Positions 27,307-36,766 of a stretch of 64,000 nucleotides of DNA are shown here, one piece after another (the stretch's first letter is position 1; every line of letters begins with the position of its first letter). Under the pieces are notes generated by a model. The model saw only the letters and a list, made by a program, of their open reading frames with translations, was not told the origin of the DNA and did not search any database. Both the position numbers and the translations under genes were made by a program. Origin of the DNA: Demequina oxidasica. GTDB taxonomy: Bacteria; Actinomycetota; Actinomycetes; Actinomycetales; Demequinaceae. Location: NCBI RefSeq assembly GCF_000975115.1, contig NZ_BBRE01000001.1:835322-899321 (forward strand), in the 5' to 3' direction.

Positions 27307-28637
27307 GCGTGTGCCTCCTCGATAGCGGGCGCATCGGACGCATCGGCGTACTCGAATAGCGCGGATGCGGAGTGGTCGAACGGGCAGCCACCCTGGGTGA
27401 CGTGGGCCTCGTACTCTTCCTTGAACAGCTTGACTGACGACGTGATGCAGGACGTCGCTCCGTCACCCAGGGCGCAGAACGCGCGGCCCAGGATTGAGTC
27501 GCAGGTGTCGAGCAGCTGCTGGATGTCGGCCTCGGTGCCGGTGCCCGCCTCGAGGCGCTTGAGGATCAGCGCGAGCCAGTACGTGCCCTCGCGGCACGGC
27601 GTGCACTTGCCACAGGACTCGTGCTTGTAGAACTCGGTCCAGCGAGTAACCGCGCGGACCACGCAGGTCGTCTCGTCAAAGATCTGCAATGCGCGGGTAC
27701 CAAGCATCGAGCCCGCGGCACCCACGGACTCGTAGTCCAGCGGGGTGTCGAGGTGAGCGTCGGTGAAGATGGGGGTTGAGGATCCGCCTGGGGTCCAGAA
27801 CTTGAGTTCGTGGCCCTCGCGCATCCCGCCGGCCATCTCGAGGAGCTCGCGTAGCGTGATCCCGAGCGGTGCCTCGTACTGGCCGGGGTTCTTCACGTGG
27901 CCGGACAGCGAGAAGAACCCCATGCCCTTGGAGCGCTCGGTGCCCATGGACGTGAACCAGTCCACGCCGCGGTCGATGATCGCGGGGACCGATGCAATGG
28001 ACTCCACATTGTTGACCACGGTCGGTCGCGCGTAGAGGCCCGCGACAGCGGGAAATGGCGGCTTGAGTCGCGGCTGGCCGCGACGGCCCTCGAGGGAGTC
28101 CAGCAGCGCGGTCTCTTCGCCGCAGATGTACGCTCCGGCGCCGGCGTGAACCGTGACGTCAAGGTCGTAGCCCGTGCCGTGAATGTTCTTGCCCAGGTGT
28201 CCGGCCGCGTAGGCCTCCTCGACCGCCTTCATGAGACGGCGGTACACGTGAACGACCTCGCCGCGCACGTAAATGAAGGCGTGGTTGCAGCCGATGGCGA
28301 ATGACGTGATAGCCACGCCCTCGACCAACGTGTGCGGTGCGCTGAGCATCGTGGGGATGTCCTTGCACGTGCCCGGCTCGGACTCATCCGCGTTGACCAC
28401 GAGGTAGCGAGGAAGGCCATCGTCGGGAGGCAGGAAGCCCCACTTCATTCCAGTCGGGAAGCCGGCACCACCACGGCCGCGCAGACCCGAGTCCTTGACC
28501 GCGGCGATAATGTCGGTGGGCTCCATGGTGAGCGCCTTTTTGAGGCCCGCATAGCCACCGTGGTTAGTGTACGTGTCGAGGGTCCAGGACTTCTCGGCGC
28601 CCCATGTGGCGCTCAGGACGGGGGTCAGATCGGTCAC
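27303..28637 (-). CDS. nuoF: NADH-quinone oxidoreductase subunit F
   Basis: A 444-aa NADH- and FMN-binding subunit. The glycine-rich GRGGAGFPTGMKWGF binds nucleotide, YICGEETALL lies in the FMN site, and ESCGKCTPCREGTYW with a later Cys holds cluster N3. It overlaps nuoG and nuoE by 4 nt each. Confidence 0.96.
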   Translation of the reverse strand: MTDLTPVLSATWGAEKSWTLDTYTNHGGYAGLKKALTMEPTDIIAAVKDSGLRGRGGAGFPTGMKWGFLPPDDGLPRYLVVNADESEPGTCKDIPTMLSAPHTLVEGVAITSFAIGCNHAFIYVRGEVVHVYRRLMKAVEEAYAAGHLGKNIHGTGYDLDVTVHAGAGAYICGEETALLDSLEGRRGQPRLKPPFPAVAGLYARPTVVNNVESIASVPAIIDRGVDWFTSMGTERSKGMGFFSLSGHVKNPGQYEAPLGITLRELLEMAGGMREGHELKFWTPGGSSTPIFTDAHLDTPLDYESVGAAGSMLGTRALQIFDETTCVVRAVTRWTEFYKHESCGKCTPCREGTYWLALILKRLEAGTGTEADIQQLLDTCDSILGRAFCALGDGATSCITSSVKLFKEEYEAHVTQGGCPFDHSASALFEYADASDAPAIEEAHA

Positions 28638-29290
28638 TTGCCCGCCTCCTTCCAGCCCTGGTCCTTGGCGACCTTAAGGCCCGCGAGCGACGGCGCGCCG
28701 ATGCCCTGGTCCTCGTCCGCGCGACCATCCTGGAAGCCGGCGAGAACGCGCGAGGTGTCCTTGAAGGTGGCTACGGTGTTAGCGCCACGGGTGGGAACCA
28801 CATCCTTACCAGCGAGGATGTCGTCAATAACCTTGAGTGCGCTCTCCGGCGTCTGGTCGTCAAAGAACTCCCAGTTGATCATCATGACGGGCGCGTAGTC
28901 GCAGGCCGCGTTGCACTCGAGGCGCTCCAGCGTGACCTTGCCATCCGCGGTGGTCTCGTCGTGACCGACTCCGAGGCGCTCGGACACCTGGCGGTAGATC
29001 TCGTCGCCGCCCATGATCGCGCACAGCGTGTTGGTGCACACGCCCACCGCGTACTCGCCGTTGGGACGGCGCTTGTACTGCGTGTAGAACGTGGCAACCG
29101 CGCTGACCTCGGCGGAGGACAGCTCCACCTGCTCGGCGCAGAACGCGATGCCGTCGGGGCTGACGAAGCCGTCGATCGACTGCACCAGGTGCAACAGCGG
29201 CAGGAGCGCGGAGCGCTTGACGGGGTAACGGCCGATGATCTCGGCCGCATCCTTGGTCAGGCCCTCAAGGGTCTGCTCGTCGTAACTCAT
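28634..29290 (-). CDS. nuoE: NADH-quinone oxidoreductase subunit E
   Basis: A 218-aa thioredoxin-like [2Fe-2S] subunit. The cluster ligands lie in [11 protein letters not shown] and CNAACDYAP. The ATG at 29290 ([10 protein letters not shown]) overlaps the nuoD stop; the open frame upstream lies inside nuoD and is not used. Confidence 0.94.
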   Translation of the reverse strand: MSYDEQTLEGLTKDAAEIIGRYPVKRSALLPLLHLVQSIDGFVSPDGIAFCAEQVELSSAEVSAVATFYTQYKRRPNGEYAVGVCTNTLCAIMGGDEIYRQVSERLGVGHDETTADGKVTLERLECNAACDYAPVMMINWEFFDDQTPESALKVIDDILAGKDVVPTRGANTVATFKDTSRVLAGFQDGRADEDQGIGAPSLAGLKVAKDQGWKEAGK

Positions 29291-30636
29291 CGGTCCACGC
29301 CTCCCAGCACGAAGTCCATGGTCGCGATGGCAACCACCACATCGGCCACCTGTCCACCCTGGCAGAGAATCGACAGCGCCTGCAGATGGTTGAAGCCGGG
29401 GTCGCGGAAGTGCGCGCGCCACGGCTTGGTTCCGCCGTCGCTCACCAGGTGAACGCCCAGCACCCCCTTGGGGCTCTCGATCTGCTGATACACCTGACCA
29501 GCCGGCACGGGGAAGCCCTCGGTGACCAGCTTGAAGTGGTGGATCAGTGCCTCCATGGACTGGCCCATGATGTGCTGAATGTGGTCGAGCGAGTTGCCCT
29601 GGCCATCGGGGCCCAGTGCGAGCTGCGCGGGCCATGCGATCTTCTTGTCGGCGACCATGACGGGCTGACCCTCCATGGCGTCCAGGCGGTCGCAGCACTG
29701 CTCGATGATCTTGAGCGACTCGTAGCACTCCTCCATGCGGAGCACCACGCGCGAGTACGCGTCTTCGTCCGTGGACGTGGGGACCTGAAAGTCGTAGGTC
29801 TCGTAGCCGCAGTAAGGGTTGGTCTTGCGCATGTCGTACGGAAGACCGGCCGACCGCAGCATCGGACCCGTAACCCCGAGCGCCATCGCGGATGACAGAT
29901 TCAGGTTCGCGATGCCCTTGAGGCGGAGCTTGAAGATGGGGTTCTCGAGCTGCAGGTCCGCGAGTTCGTCCAGGCGCTGCTTGACGTCGGGCATGAGTTC
30001 GCGAATGTAATCCACGGCGCCATCGGGGGTGTCCTGTGAGACGCCGCCGGGACGGATGTACGCGTTGTTGGTGCGCAGGCCGGTGATCATCTCGATGACA
30101 CGGAACGTCTGCTCACGCGCGATGAACGCGGTGGTCATCACCGTAGTGGCGCCCATCTCGTTTCCGCCTGTACCGATGGCGACCAGGTGCGATCCAATGC
30201 GGGTGAGCTCCATCATGAGCACACGCAGCACGTTGGCGCGCTCCGGGATATCGTCCGTGATGCCCAGCAGCTTCTCAATCCCGAGGCAGTAAACGACCTC
30301 CTGGAACATCGACTGCACGTAGTCCATGCGGGTACAGAACGTCACGCCCTGGGTCCAGGTGCGGTACTCCATGTTCTTCTCGATGCCGGTGTGCAAGAAG
30401 CCGATGCCGGCACGCGCTTCCGTGACCGTCTCGCCTTCGATCTCGAGCATGACGCGCAGCACGCCGTGGGTGGACGGGTGCTGGGGGCCCATGTTGACGA
30501 CGATGCGCTGCTGGCCGAGGCGCTTGGCCTCCTCCGCGATGTCCGACCAGTCCTGGCCGTAGGCGGTGTACTCGGGTGCGTCCTCGTCGGCCGAGAAGGC
30601 GCCCGTCGCGTGGGTGCTGAAAGTCTGCGGGCTCAT
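29287..30636 (-). CDS. nuoD: NADH-quinone oxidoreductase subunit D
   Basis: A 449-aa 49-kDa-type subunit lining the quinone site, with [13 protein letters not shown] near residue 50 and the C-terminal DFVLGGVDR. It overlaps nuoC and nuoE by 4 nt each. Confidence 0.96.
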   Translation of the reverse strand: MSPQTFSTHATGAFSADEDAPEYTAYGQDWSDIAEEAKRLGQQRIVVNMGPQHPSTHGVLRVMLEIEGETVTEARAGIGFLHTGIEKNMEYRTWTQGVTFCTRMDYVQSMFQEVVYCLGIEKLLGITDDIPERANVLRVLMMELTRIGSHLVAIGTGGNEMGATTVMTTAFIAREQTFRVIEMITGLRTNNAYIRPGGVSQDTPDGAVDYIRELMPDVKQRLDELADLQLENPIFKLRLKGIANLNLSSAMALGVTGPMLRSAGLPYDMRKTNPYCGYETYDFQVPTSTDEDAYSRVVLRMEECYESLKIIEQCCDRLDAMEGQPVMVADKKIAWPAQLALGPDGQGNSLDHIQHIMGQSMEALIHHFKLVTEGFPVPAGQVYQQIESPKGVLGVHLVSDGGTKPWRAHFRDPGFNHLQALSILCQGGQVADVVVAIATMDFVLGGVDR

Positions 30637-31409
30637 CGGTACTGCCTCCGCGTGTCGGGTGATGGGATCGTCGCGCCCTTGTACTCGACCGGGATGCCGC
30701 CTAGCGGGTAGTCCTTACGCTGCGGGTGACCCACCCAGTCGTCGGGCATTTCGATGCGGGCTAGAGACGGGTGACCGTCAAAGATGATGCCGAAGAAGTC
30801 CCAGGTCTCGCGCTCGTGCCAGTTGTTGGCCGGGTAGACGCTGGTGATGGATGGCATGTGCGGGTCCTCGGTGGCGACGGCAACCTCGATGCGCACGTGG
30901 CGGTTGTGCGTGATCGAGTGCATTGGGTAGACCGCGTGCAGTTCGCGACCCTTGTCGTCCGGGTAGTGCACCCCGGAGACTCCTAGGCAGAACTCGAAGC
31001 GCAGGTCCTGGTCGTCGCGCAGATGCGTCATGACGGTGAGCAGGTGATCGCGCTGAACGTAGATCGTGAGCTCGCCTCGATCGACCACGATGTATTCAAA
31101 GGCCGCGTCAGCCTCGTCTCCGAGCAGTTCTTCGAGGATGTCTACGACGCCGTCAAACCACTCGCCATAGGGACGCTCGGAGCTACCGGGCATCTGCACA
31201 GCCTGGGTGAGGCCGCCGAAGCCGGAGGTGTCCCCTGCGCCGGAGAACATGCCCTCACGGACGTTGATCAGAGTGATGGGGGCACGGCCTTCGGGGTCGG
31301 GAATCGCGGAGGCAATGTCAACATTGCTGTCCTCGATGTCCGTCTTCTTGGGTGCCGTCTCAACGGGAGACTTCTTGGGCGCGTCCTTCTTGGAGACCTT
31401 GTCGCTCAA
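30633..31409 (-). CDS. nuoC: NADH-quinone oxidoreductase subunit C
   Basis: A 258-aa 30-kDa-type subunit of the peripheral arm, with the signature [16 protein letters not shown] near residue 195. The first 45 residues are a Lys/Pro-rich extension that looks disordered. It is coupled to nuoB and nuoD by ATGA overlaps. Confidence 0.94.
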   Translation of the reverse strand: MSDKVSKKDAPKKSPVETAPKKTDIEDSNVDIASAIPDPEGRAPITLINVREGMFSGAGDTSGFGGLTQAVQMPGSSERPYGEWFDGVVDILEELLGDEADAAFEYIVVDRGELTIYVQRDHLLTVMTHLRDDQDLRFEFCLGVSGVHYPDDKGRELHAVYPMHSITHNRHVRIEVAVATEDPHMPSITSVYPANNWHERETWDFFGIIFDGHPSLARIEMPDDWVGHPQRKDYPLGGIPVEYKGATIPSPDTRRQYR

Positions 31410-31957
31410 CGCAGCAGTCCCTTCATGTCGGACGTGGGCGTCGCCTCAAGGGCGGCGCGCTCGGCGGCGGCAGCCATCTCCTTGCGGTTCGCGCCCAGGG
31501 GCGTGTTGCGAATCTGGTTCTGCAGCTCGACAAGTGCGTTCAGCAACATCTCCGGGCGCGGCGGGCAGCCTGGCAGGTAGATGTCGACGGGGACGACGTG
31601 GTCCACGCCCTGCACGATCGCGTAGTTGTTGAACATGCCGCCCGAGGACGAGCAGACTCCCATCGCGATGACCCACTTGGGCTCGGCCATCTGGTCATAC
31701 ACCTGGCGGAGAATCGGCGCCATCTTGTTGGAGACGCGGCCGGCGACCAGCATCATGTCGGCCTGACGGGGAGAGCCACGGAAAACTTCCGATCCAAGGC
31801 GGGCGATGTCGAAGCGAGGCGTGCCGGTGGCCATCATCTCGATGGCGCAGCACGCGAGCCCAAACGTCGCGGGCCACAGCGACCCGGCTCGCATGTAGCC
31901 GAGGAAGTCCTCGACCCCACCGAGCATGAACGGAGGTGCGTTTTCTTCAAGTCCCAT
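31406..31957 (-). CDS. nuoB: NADH-quinone oxidoreductase subunit B
   Basis: A 183-aa subunit holding the terminal cluster N2, with the tandem cysteines in [10 protein letters not shown], a later Cys in MGVCSSSGG and the final one in [10 protein letters not shown]. It hands electrons to menaquinone. It begins 3 nt after the nuoA stop. Confidence 0.96.
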   Translation of the reverse strand: MGLEENAPPFMLGGVEDFLGYMRAGSLWPATFGLACCAIEMMATGTPRFDIARLGSEVFRGSPRQADMMLVAGRVSNKMAPILRQVYDQMAEPKWVIAMGVCSSSGGMFNNYAIVQGVDHVVPVDIYLPGCPPRPEMLLNALVELQNQIRNTPLGANRKEMAAAAERAALEATPTSDMKGLLR

Positions 31958-31960
31958 TTT

Positions 31961-32320
31961 TTACTCCCACTCAAATCCGCCGCGGCGCCACTCATACACA
32001 AACGGAATCGTGATGAGGAACAGGAAGGTCATGATTGCGATCAGACCAAACCAGCCGAGTGCTTGGTGCGCCACTGCCCAGGGGTAGAGGAACACCACTT
32101 CGATGTCGAAAATAATGAAGGTCATCGCGACCAGGTAGTACTTGATCGGGATGCGACCGCCGCCCGCCGCGCCCGGGGTGGGCTGCAGGCCAGACTCGTA
32201 GCGGTCAAGCTTCGCCGAGTTGTAGCGCTTGGGCCCCACCATCGAACTGATGATGACGCCGCCTAGGGCCATGAGACCTGCGACGGTAATCATCGCGACG
32301 ATCGGCACGTAGGGATTCAC
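31961..32320 (-). CDS. nuoA: NADH-quinone oxidoreductase subunit A
   Basis: A 119-aa three-helix membrane subunit with the family loop YESGLQPTPGA and FIIFDIEVVFLYPW. The start is GTG at 32320 with GAAAGGAAG upstream. It is the first nuo gene, 54 bp after menJ on the same strand, so it could be read from a menJ promoter, from one in the gap (an AT-rich stretch around 32348-32362), or both. Confidence 0.94.
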   Translation of the reverse strand: MNPYVPIVAMITVAGLMALGGVIISSMVGPKRYNSAKLDRYESGLQPTPGAAGGGRIPIKYYLVAMTFIIFDIEVVFLYPWAVAHQALGWFGLIAIMTFLFLITIPFVYEWRRGGFEWE

Positions 32321-32374
32321 TTCGCGCTTCCTTTCATACGTCCAACTTGATCAAAACTATTCTCGGACACGCGT

Positions 32375-33652
32375 TTAAGCCGCCGGGGCAACTTTAGTCA
32401 GGGCTGACAGCAATTTGTCGGCCCAGTTGCCCCCGCGCGGCTCATAGACATCTGCTAGCAGTCTAGAAGTAAATTCCATCACTAGCGGACTTGCGAGGCC
32501 GTACCTGGTGCAGATGCGCATCACTGACGGGTGTTCCACGAGATTCGCGAACACCCTACCGAGCGAGTAGTACCCACCCAAGTCATCTTTCATCATCTGA
32601 GCGTACGAGGCCAACGCAGCCTCCGCGGCATCGTCCGTGGTCGCGGCACGCGAGGCGACGGCGGCCTCGGTGGCGCGGCGCGCGGCCTGCATCGTATAGG
32701 CGATCCCCTCGCCGTTGAACGGATTCACCATGCCGCCGGAGTCGCCCACCAGCATCATGCCGGGGACGTAGTGAGGCTGGCGGTTGAAGGCCATCGGGAT
32801 CGCGGCGCCCTTGATGTCGCCAATTTGGTTGCCGAACTCCCAGTCCGCCGCGGAGTGCTCGAGCCAGTCGGCCATGAGCGCGCGGTGGTCGAGCTTGGAT
32901 GGCTTGCCCTTGGCGCTGAGCGTGCCGAGGCCGACGTTCGCGGTGCCGTCGCCCAGGGGGAAGATCCAGCCGTAGCCGGGCAGGAGCTTGGACTTGCCAC
33001 GCTCGCCGTCCCAGATCTCGAGGTGACCCTCCATCCACTCCTCTGCGTGGCGCGGGGTCTCGTAGTACGTGCGCACGGCCACGCCGATGGGGCGGTTCTT
33101 CTTACGTTCGATTCCCATTCCTAAGGCGATGCGCGCACTCACACCGTCTGCAGCAATGACCAGGGGCGCGGTGTAGGTGACCTCGTCGCCCACTTTGCGA
33201 CCATTCTCATCCGTCTGCTTGGCGGTCACGCCAGTGACTCGACCCGTGCGCTCGTCGCGAGTGGAGCCCGTCACGAACCAGCCCTCGCGGACGTCTGCGC
33301 CGCCGGCACGCGCGTGATCGGCGAGCTTGTGGTCGAAGGCGGCGCGCGGCAGGCTCAGGCCGTAGTCCGGGAAGGACTCCAGGTCGTGCCACGGGAACTC
33401 GAGTCGGTGGCCACCGCCCACCATGCGCAGGCCCTTGCTGGGAATCCAGCCGTCCTCGCGGGGGGTTTCGAGACCGATCATCTGAAGCTCACGAACTGCG
33501 CGTGGCGTGAGTCCGTCGCCGCAAACCTTCTCGCGGGGGAAGCGCGCCTTCTCGAGGGCGATGACGTCAAAACCCTCTTGTGCCAGGTAATACGCTGCGG
33601 CAGAGCCACCCGGGCCCGCACCTATAACGATTACATCGGCTTCAGTTCTCAC
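32375..33652 (-). CDS. menJ: geranylgeranyl reductase-family flavoprotein, menaquinone reductase MenJ-like
   Basis: A 425-aa FAD enzyme with VIGAGPGGSAAAYYLAQEGFD at the N-terminus, VCGDGLTPRAV and the later GDSGGMVNPFNGEGI. In mycobacteria MenJ saturates one isoprene unit of the menaquinone tail. The position just upstream of nuoA-N and near the men genes supports that role over lipid or chlorophyll-type substrates. The start GTG 33652 lies 6 nt after TACCCT (33659-33664), a leaderless arrangement. Confidence 0.83.
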   Translation of the reverse strand: MRTEADVIVIGAGPGGSAAAYYLAQEGFDVIALEKARFPREKVCGDGLTPRAVRELQMIGLETPREDGWIPSKGLRMVGGGHRLEFPWHDLESFPDYGLSLPRAAFDHKLADHARAGGADVREGWFVTGSTRDERTGRVTGVTAKQTDENGRKVGDEVTYTAPLVIAADGVSARIALGMGIERKKNRPIGVAVRTYYETPRHAEEWMEGHLEIWDGERGKSKLLPGYGWIFPLGDGTANVGLGTLSAKGKPSKLDHRALMADWLEHSAADWEFGNQIGDIKGAAIPMAFNRQPHYVPGMMLVGDSGGMVNPFNGEGIAYTMQAARRATEAAVASRAATTDDAAEAALASYAQMMKDDLGGYYSLGRVFANLVEHPSVMRICTRYGLASPLVMEFTSRLLADVYEPRGGNWADKLLSALTKVAPAA

Positions 33653-33658
33653 GCGTCT

Positions 33659-33664
33659 AGGGTA
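33659..33664 (-). promoter_or_regulatory. leaderless -10 box of menJ
   Basis: TACCCT on the complement, followed by 6 nt (AGACGC) and the GTG start. A second, AT-rich candidate (around 33737-33750) lies further upstream in the 223-bp divergent gap to the flavoprotein gene. Confidence 0.45.
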
Positions 33665-33875
33665 CGCGCCGTGAATGGGTGCCCGCGCACATCCCCCCGG
33701 GCATTACCAGCGCAAATAACGCAACGGAATTCGCGCGTAAATATATAGGAGGGAACTTGCGAGTTTCCAGGGTTCCCGCCGCTACTCCATCGACGTAGTG
33801 TGAGATTCAACGCACCTCGAGATCTCTCACGGTGCGCCGGCCTGGCGCGGCTAGCGCGCCTATGAGGAGGCATGA

Positions 33876-35180
33876 GTGAGCGACGTCGGTGGCACCTGGG
33901 CTGGAACCCATCAATTTGTGGCGGCGGAGGTATTCGTAGCAACGACAATCGTGGAGGCCCAAGAGGCCGTACGCCGCGCAGCCTCGACCGGCACCAGAGT
34001 GCGGGCACTCGGCACCAGGCATTCGTTCACTGACCTCGCGGACTCCTCGGGCACGCTCGTGACGGTCACGGGCATTGCCCCGGACCCTGTCATCGACGAG
34101 GCGGCCATGACTGTCACCGTGGGAGCCGGGGTCGCCTACGGAAACCTCGCGACGTGGCTTGAGAGTCAGGGCTTCGCGCTACACAACATGGGCTCGCTCC
34201 CCCACATCTCTGTCGCGGGCGCCGTCGCGACCGGCACGCACGGCTCCGGCGTCAAGAACGGTTCGCTCGCGACCGCGGTCGCGGCCCTCGAGTACGTCGA
34301 TGCTCGTGGCGAGGTCATGTCCCTCGCGCGCGGCGACAAGGACTTCGAGGCGCTCGTGGTCGGCCTGGGCGCCTATGGCATCGTCACTCGCATCACGCTG
34401 GACATTCAGCCCAGCTACGCGATGCGCCAGGACGTCTATTCGGGCCTACCGTGGGAGACCCTGCTGGCCGACGTGGATGCCGTCGTCGGTGCGGGTTACT
34501 CCGTAAGCCTGTTCACCACGTGGGCGGAGCTCTCGTTGGAGCAGGTATGGGTGAAGTCTCGAGTGGATGCAAGCACCCCGTTAGTACCCGCGACGTGGCT
34601 CGGCGCGACACGGCTCACTACCCCCACCAACTTGGTGGGCGGTGACCCCGCGGCGCTCACTGAGCAGCTCGGCGCCGAGGGACGGTGGCTGGATCGCCTA
34701 CCCCACTTTCGGCTCGAGAACACGCCTTCCAACGGAGACGAGATCCAGACCGAATACTTTGTGCCGCTCGCGAGCGCGGCCGAGGCGTTGGCTGCGGTTC
34801 AGACCCACGCGTCGGCTATCGCCCCGCACCTGCTGGTGACGGAACTACGGACCGTCGCCGCGGATGAGTTGTGGCTGAGCGGGGCGTTCGAGCGCGAGAC
34901 GCTCGCGATCCACTTCACGTGGCGCAACTCGCCGGCTCAGGTGCGCATGGTGCTGCCACTGATCGAGGCCGCACTCGAGCCGTTCGCCGCGCGTCCACAC
35001 TGGGGCAAGCTGCACCTCTTCGACGGCGTGGACATCGAGCGTGTCACTCCCATGCTGGGGGCGGCGCGCGAAGTTTTTGAGCGCCTCGACCCCACCGGGA
35101 TGTTCTCCAATGACCACCTGGAGCGACTGTGGCTACGGGTGCCGCGGGACGATGCGCCCGCAGCGGACACGACCCCCTAG
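33876..35180 (+). CDS. FAD-linked alditol/xylitol oxidase-like enzyme
   Basis: A 434-aa vanillyl-alcohol-oxidase-family flavoprotein. The N-terminal FAD domain shows GTRHSFTDLADS and ATGTHGSG (the FAD-linking His region), and the C-terminus has RPHWGKLH, typical of alditol oxidases and sugar-lactone oxidases. Such enzymes oxidise polyols with O2, yielding H2O2. GTG 33876 has GAGGAGG five nt upstream; an ATG at 33872 is out of frame. It ends 22 bp before menF. Confidence 0.82.
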   Translation: MSDVGGTWAGTHQFVAAEVFVATTIVEAQEAVRRAASTGTRVRALGTRHSFTDLADSSGTLVTVTGIAPDPVIDEAAMTVTVGAGVAYGNLATWLESQGFALHNMGSLPHISVAGAVATGTHGSGVKNGSLATAVAALEYVDARGEVMSLARGDKDFEALVVGLGAYGIVTRITLDIQPSYAMRQDVYSGLPWETLLADVDAVVGAGYSVSLFTTWAELSLEQVWVKSRVDASTPLVPATWLGATRLTTPTNLVGGDPAALTEQLGAEGRWLDRLPHFRLENTPSNGDEIQTEYFVPLASAAEALAAVQTHASAIAPHLLVTELRTVAADELWLSGAFERETLAIHFTWRNSPAQVRMVLPLIEAALEPFAARPHWGKLHLFDGVDIERVTPMLGAAREVFERLDPTGMFSNDHLERLWLRVPRDDAPAADTTP

Positions 35181-35190
35181 TCCAGCGGCT

Positions 35191-35196
35191 TAGGGT
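35191..35196 (+). promoter_or_regulatory. leaderless -10 box of menF
   Basis: TAGGGT, then 6 nt (AGAGAC), then the GTG start of menF at 35203; no ribosome-binding site is present. Confidence 0.5.
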
Positions 35197-35202
35197 AGAG
35201 AC

Positions 35203-36465
35203 GTGAGCGTGAATTCGGGAACATCAGGGCCATTGCGTGCCCGGACAGTCACCATCCCCGACCCTGGCAACCTCCTCGATCTATTGCCTCCGGACGGGAT
35301 GTCTTGGATTCGCCGCGGCGAGGGGCTCATCGCCTGGGGAGTTTCGGAGCGCTTCGACGGCGCCGGATCTTCTCGCTATACCGACGCAAACGCCTGGTGG
35401 CGTCGGGTCACCCGCCACGCCGAGGTCCATGACGACCTGCGCCTTCCCGGTACCGGCCTCATCACGTTCGGCTCCTTCGCGTTCTCGGATGCTTCAACAC
35501 TGGGCGGGACGCTCATCGTGCCCCGGTTCGTCGTGGGCAAGCGCGGTGACCAGGCGTGGCTCACGGAGATTTCCAAGGCTCCCCGTTCGCCGATGCCGAC
35601 GCTCGCCGATGCGCTGGGCGACGCCGCTCCCGTCGCACCACTAGGCGAGGTAAAGATCGAGGACGGCGATCGAGAGACGTGGAGCCAAGCGGTGAGCACC
35701 GCGGTCACCCGCATCGTCCACGGCGAGGTAGACAAAGTGGTGTTGGCGCGAGCGGTAGCCGCCCAAGCATCGGCGCCCATTGACGTCAGGGCTGTGTTGC
35801 GTCCGCTCGCCGACGACTACCCGAGTTGCTGGACTTTTCACGTTGACGGGCTTGTGGGCGCGACGCCCGAGTTGCTCGCGCGCGTGGATCACGGTCTGGT
35901 CACCTCCCGCGTGCTGGCGGGCACCATTCGCCCCACGGGCGACGAGCTGGTTGACCTGGCGCACGCGGCTGCCCTCGCGCGGTCGTCCAAGGACCGCGAG
36001 GAACACGAGTACGCGGTGCGCTCTGTCAGCGAGGTGCTGGTCGACCACTGCGCGTCCATCAACGTGCCCGAGGCGCCATCCGTGCTGCACCTGCCCAACG
36101 TGATGCACCTGGCGACGGACGTCACCGGCGTGCTCAACCACTCGGCGACGTCGCTCGAGCTGGTCAACGAGCTGCACCCCTCGGCCGCCGTGTGCGGCAC
36201 GCCTACTCTGGCCGCGGCGCGCGTGATCGACGAACTCGAAGACCTGGACCGCGGCCGCTACGCCGGCCCCGTGGGGTGGACGAACGCGGCCGGGGACGGC
36301 GAGTGGTGCATCGGGCTGCGCTCTGCGGAGATCAGCCGCGAGGATCGGAGCCGTGCGCGCCTGTTTGCCGGCTGCGGCATCGTGGCGATGTCCGAGGTGG
36401 ATTCCGAATGGGCCGAGTCGGAGGCCAAGCTGGAGCCCATGCGCAAGGCACTAGGGGCTTTGTAG
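35203..36465 (+). CDS. menF: isochorismate synthase
   Basis: A 420-aa chorismate-binding enzyme converting chorismate to isochorismate, the first step of menaquinone synthesis. The C-terminal half carries HPSAAVCGTPTLAA, the GPVGW and GEWCIGLRSAEI blocks and the end of the family fold. Together with menD and menC the context is menaquinone rather than siderophore synthesis. The GTG start follows a leaderless -10 box. The last 90 codons have a diverged second copy at 49023-49292, on the far side of the Rhs island. Confidence 0.92.
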   Translation: MSVNSGTSGPLRARTVTIPDPGNLLDLLPPDGMSWIRRGEGLIAWGVSERFDGAGSSRYTDANAWWRRVTRHAEVHDDLRLPGTGLITFGSFAFSDASTLGGTLIVPRFVVGKRGDQAWLTEISKAPRSPMPTLADALGDAAPVAPLGEVKIEDGDRETWSQAVSTAVTRIVHGEVDKVVLARAVAAQASAPIDVRAVLRPLADDYPSCWTFHVDGLVGATPELLARVDHGLVTSRVLAGTIRPTGDELVDLAHAAALARSSKDREEHEYAVRSVSEVLVDHCASINVPEAPSVLHLPNVMHLATDVTGVLNHSATSLELVNELHPSAAVCGTPTLAAARVIDELEDLDRGRYAGPVGWTNAAGDGEWCIGLRSAEISREDRSRARLFAGCGIVAMSEVDSEWAESEAKLEPMRKALGAL

Positions 36466-36597
36466 CTAGTTGGGCCGCCACTTGGTGTGGTTGTTGTTTA
36501 GCGGGCTGTGGGTGCAGTGCGCAGGGTGGTCCATTGGTGGACACTTTGCATCATGGTGCAGACTGCTTCCTCGTCGGGGTCGAGGAGGGGTGGTTGG

Positions 36598-36734
36598 CCA
36601 AAGAAGGTAGAGGTGGACATGTCGGGCTCGCGGCAAACACCTGCGAGATCAACTCCCGCGCCAAGCATCCGATCCGCTTGCCCGAGTTTACGAACCACTT
36701 GCTTCGGGGTGTGTCGTTTCCTGTTCTTCGTCAT
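36598..36734 (-). pseudogene. IS3-family OrfA remnant (N-terminal fragment)
   Basis: On the complement, ATG 36734 opens KRHTPKQVVRKLGQADRM, then VCREPDMSTSTFF, which is the N-terminal helix-turn-helix of IS3-group OrfA proteins. The match breaks after about 45 residues, where the frame runs into unrelated sequence. No OrfB and no clear ends are present. The rest of the stretch 36466-36766 has no gene; see the short repeat around 36530. Confidence 0.6.
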
Positions 36735-36766
36735 GATGTGATCATTCTCCCGGCCCGCCAACGCTG

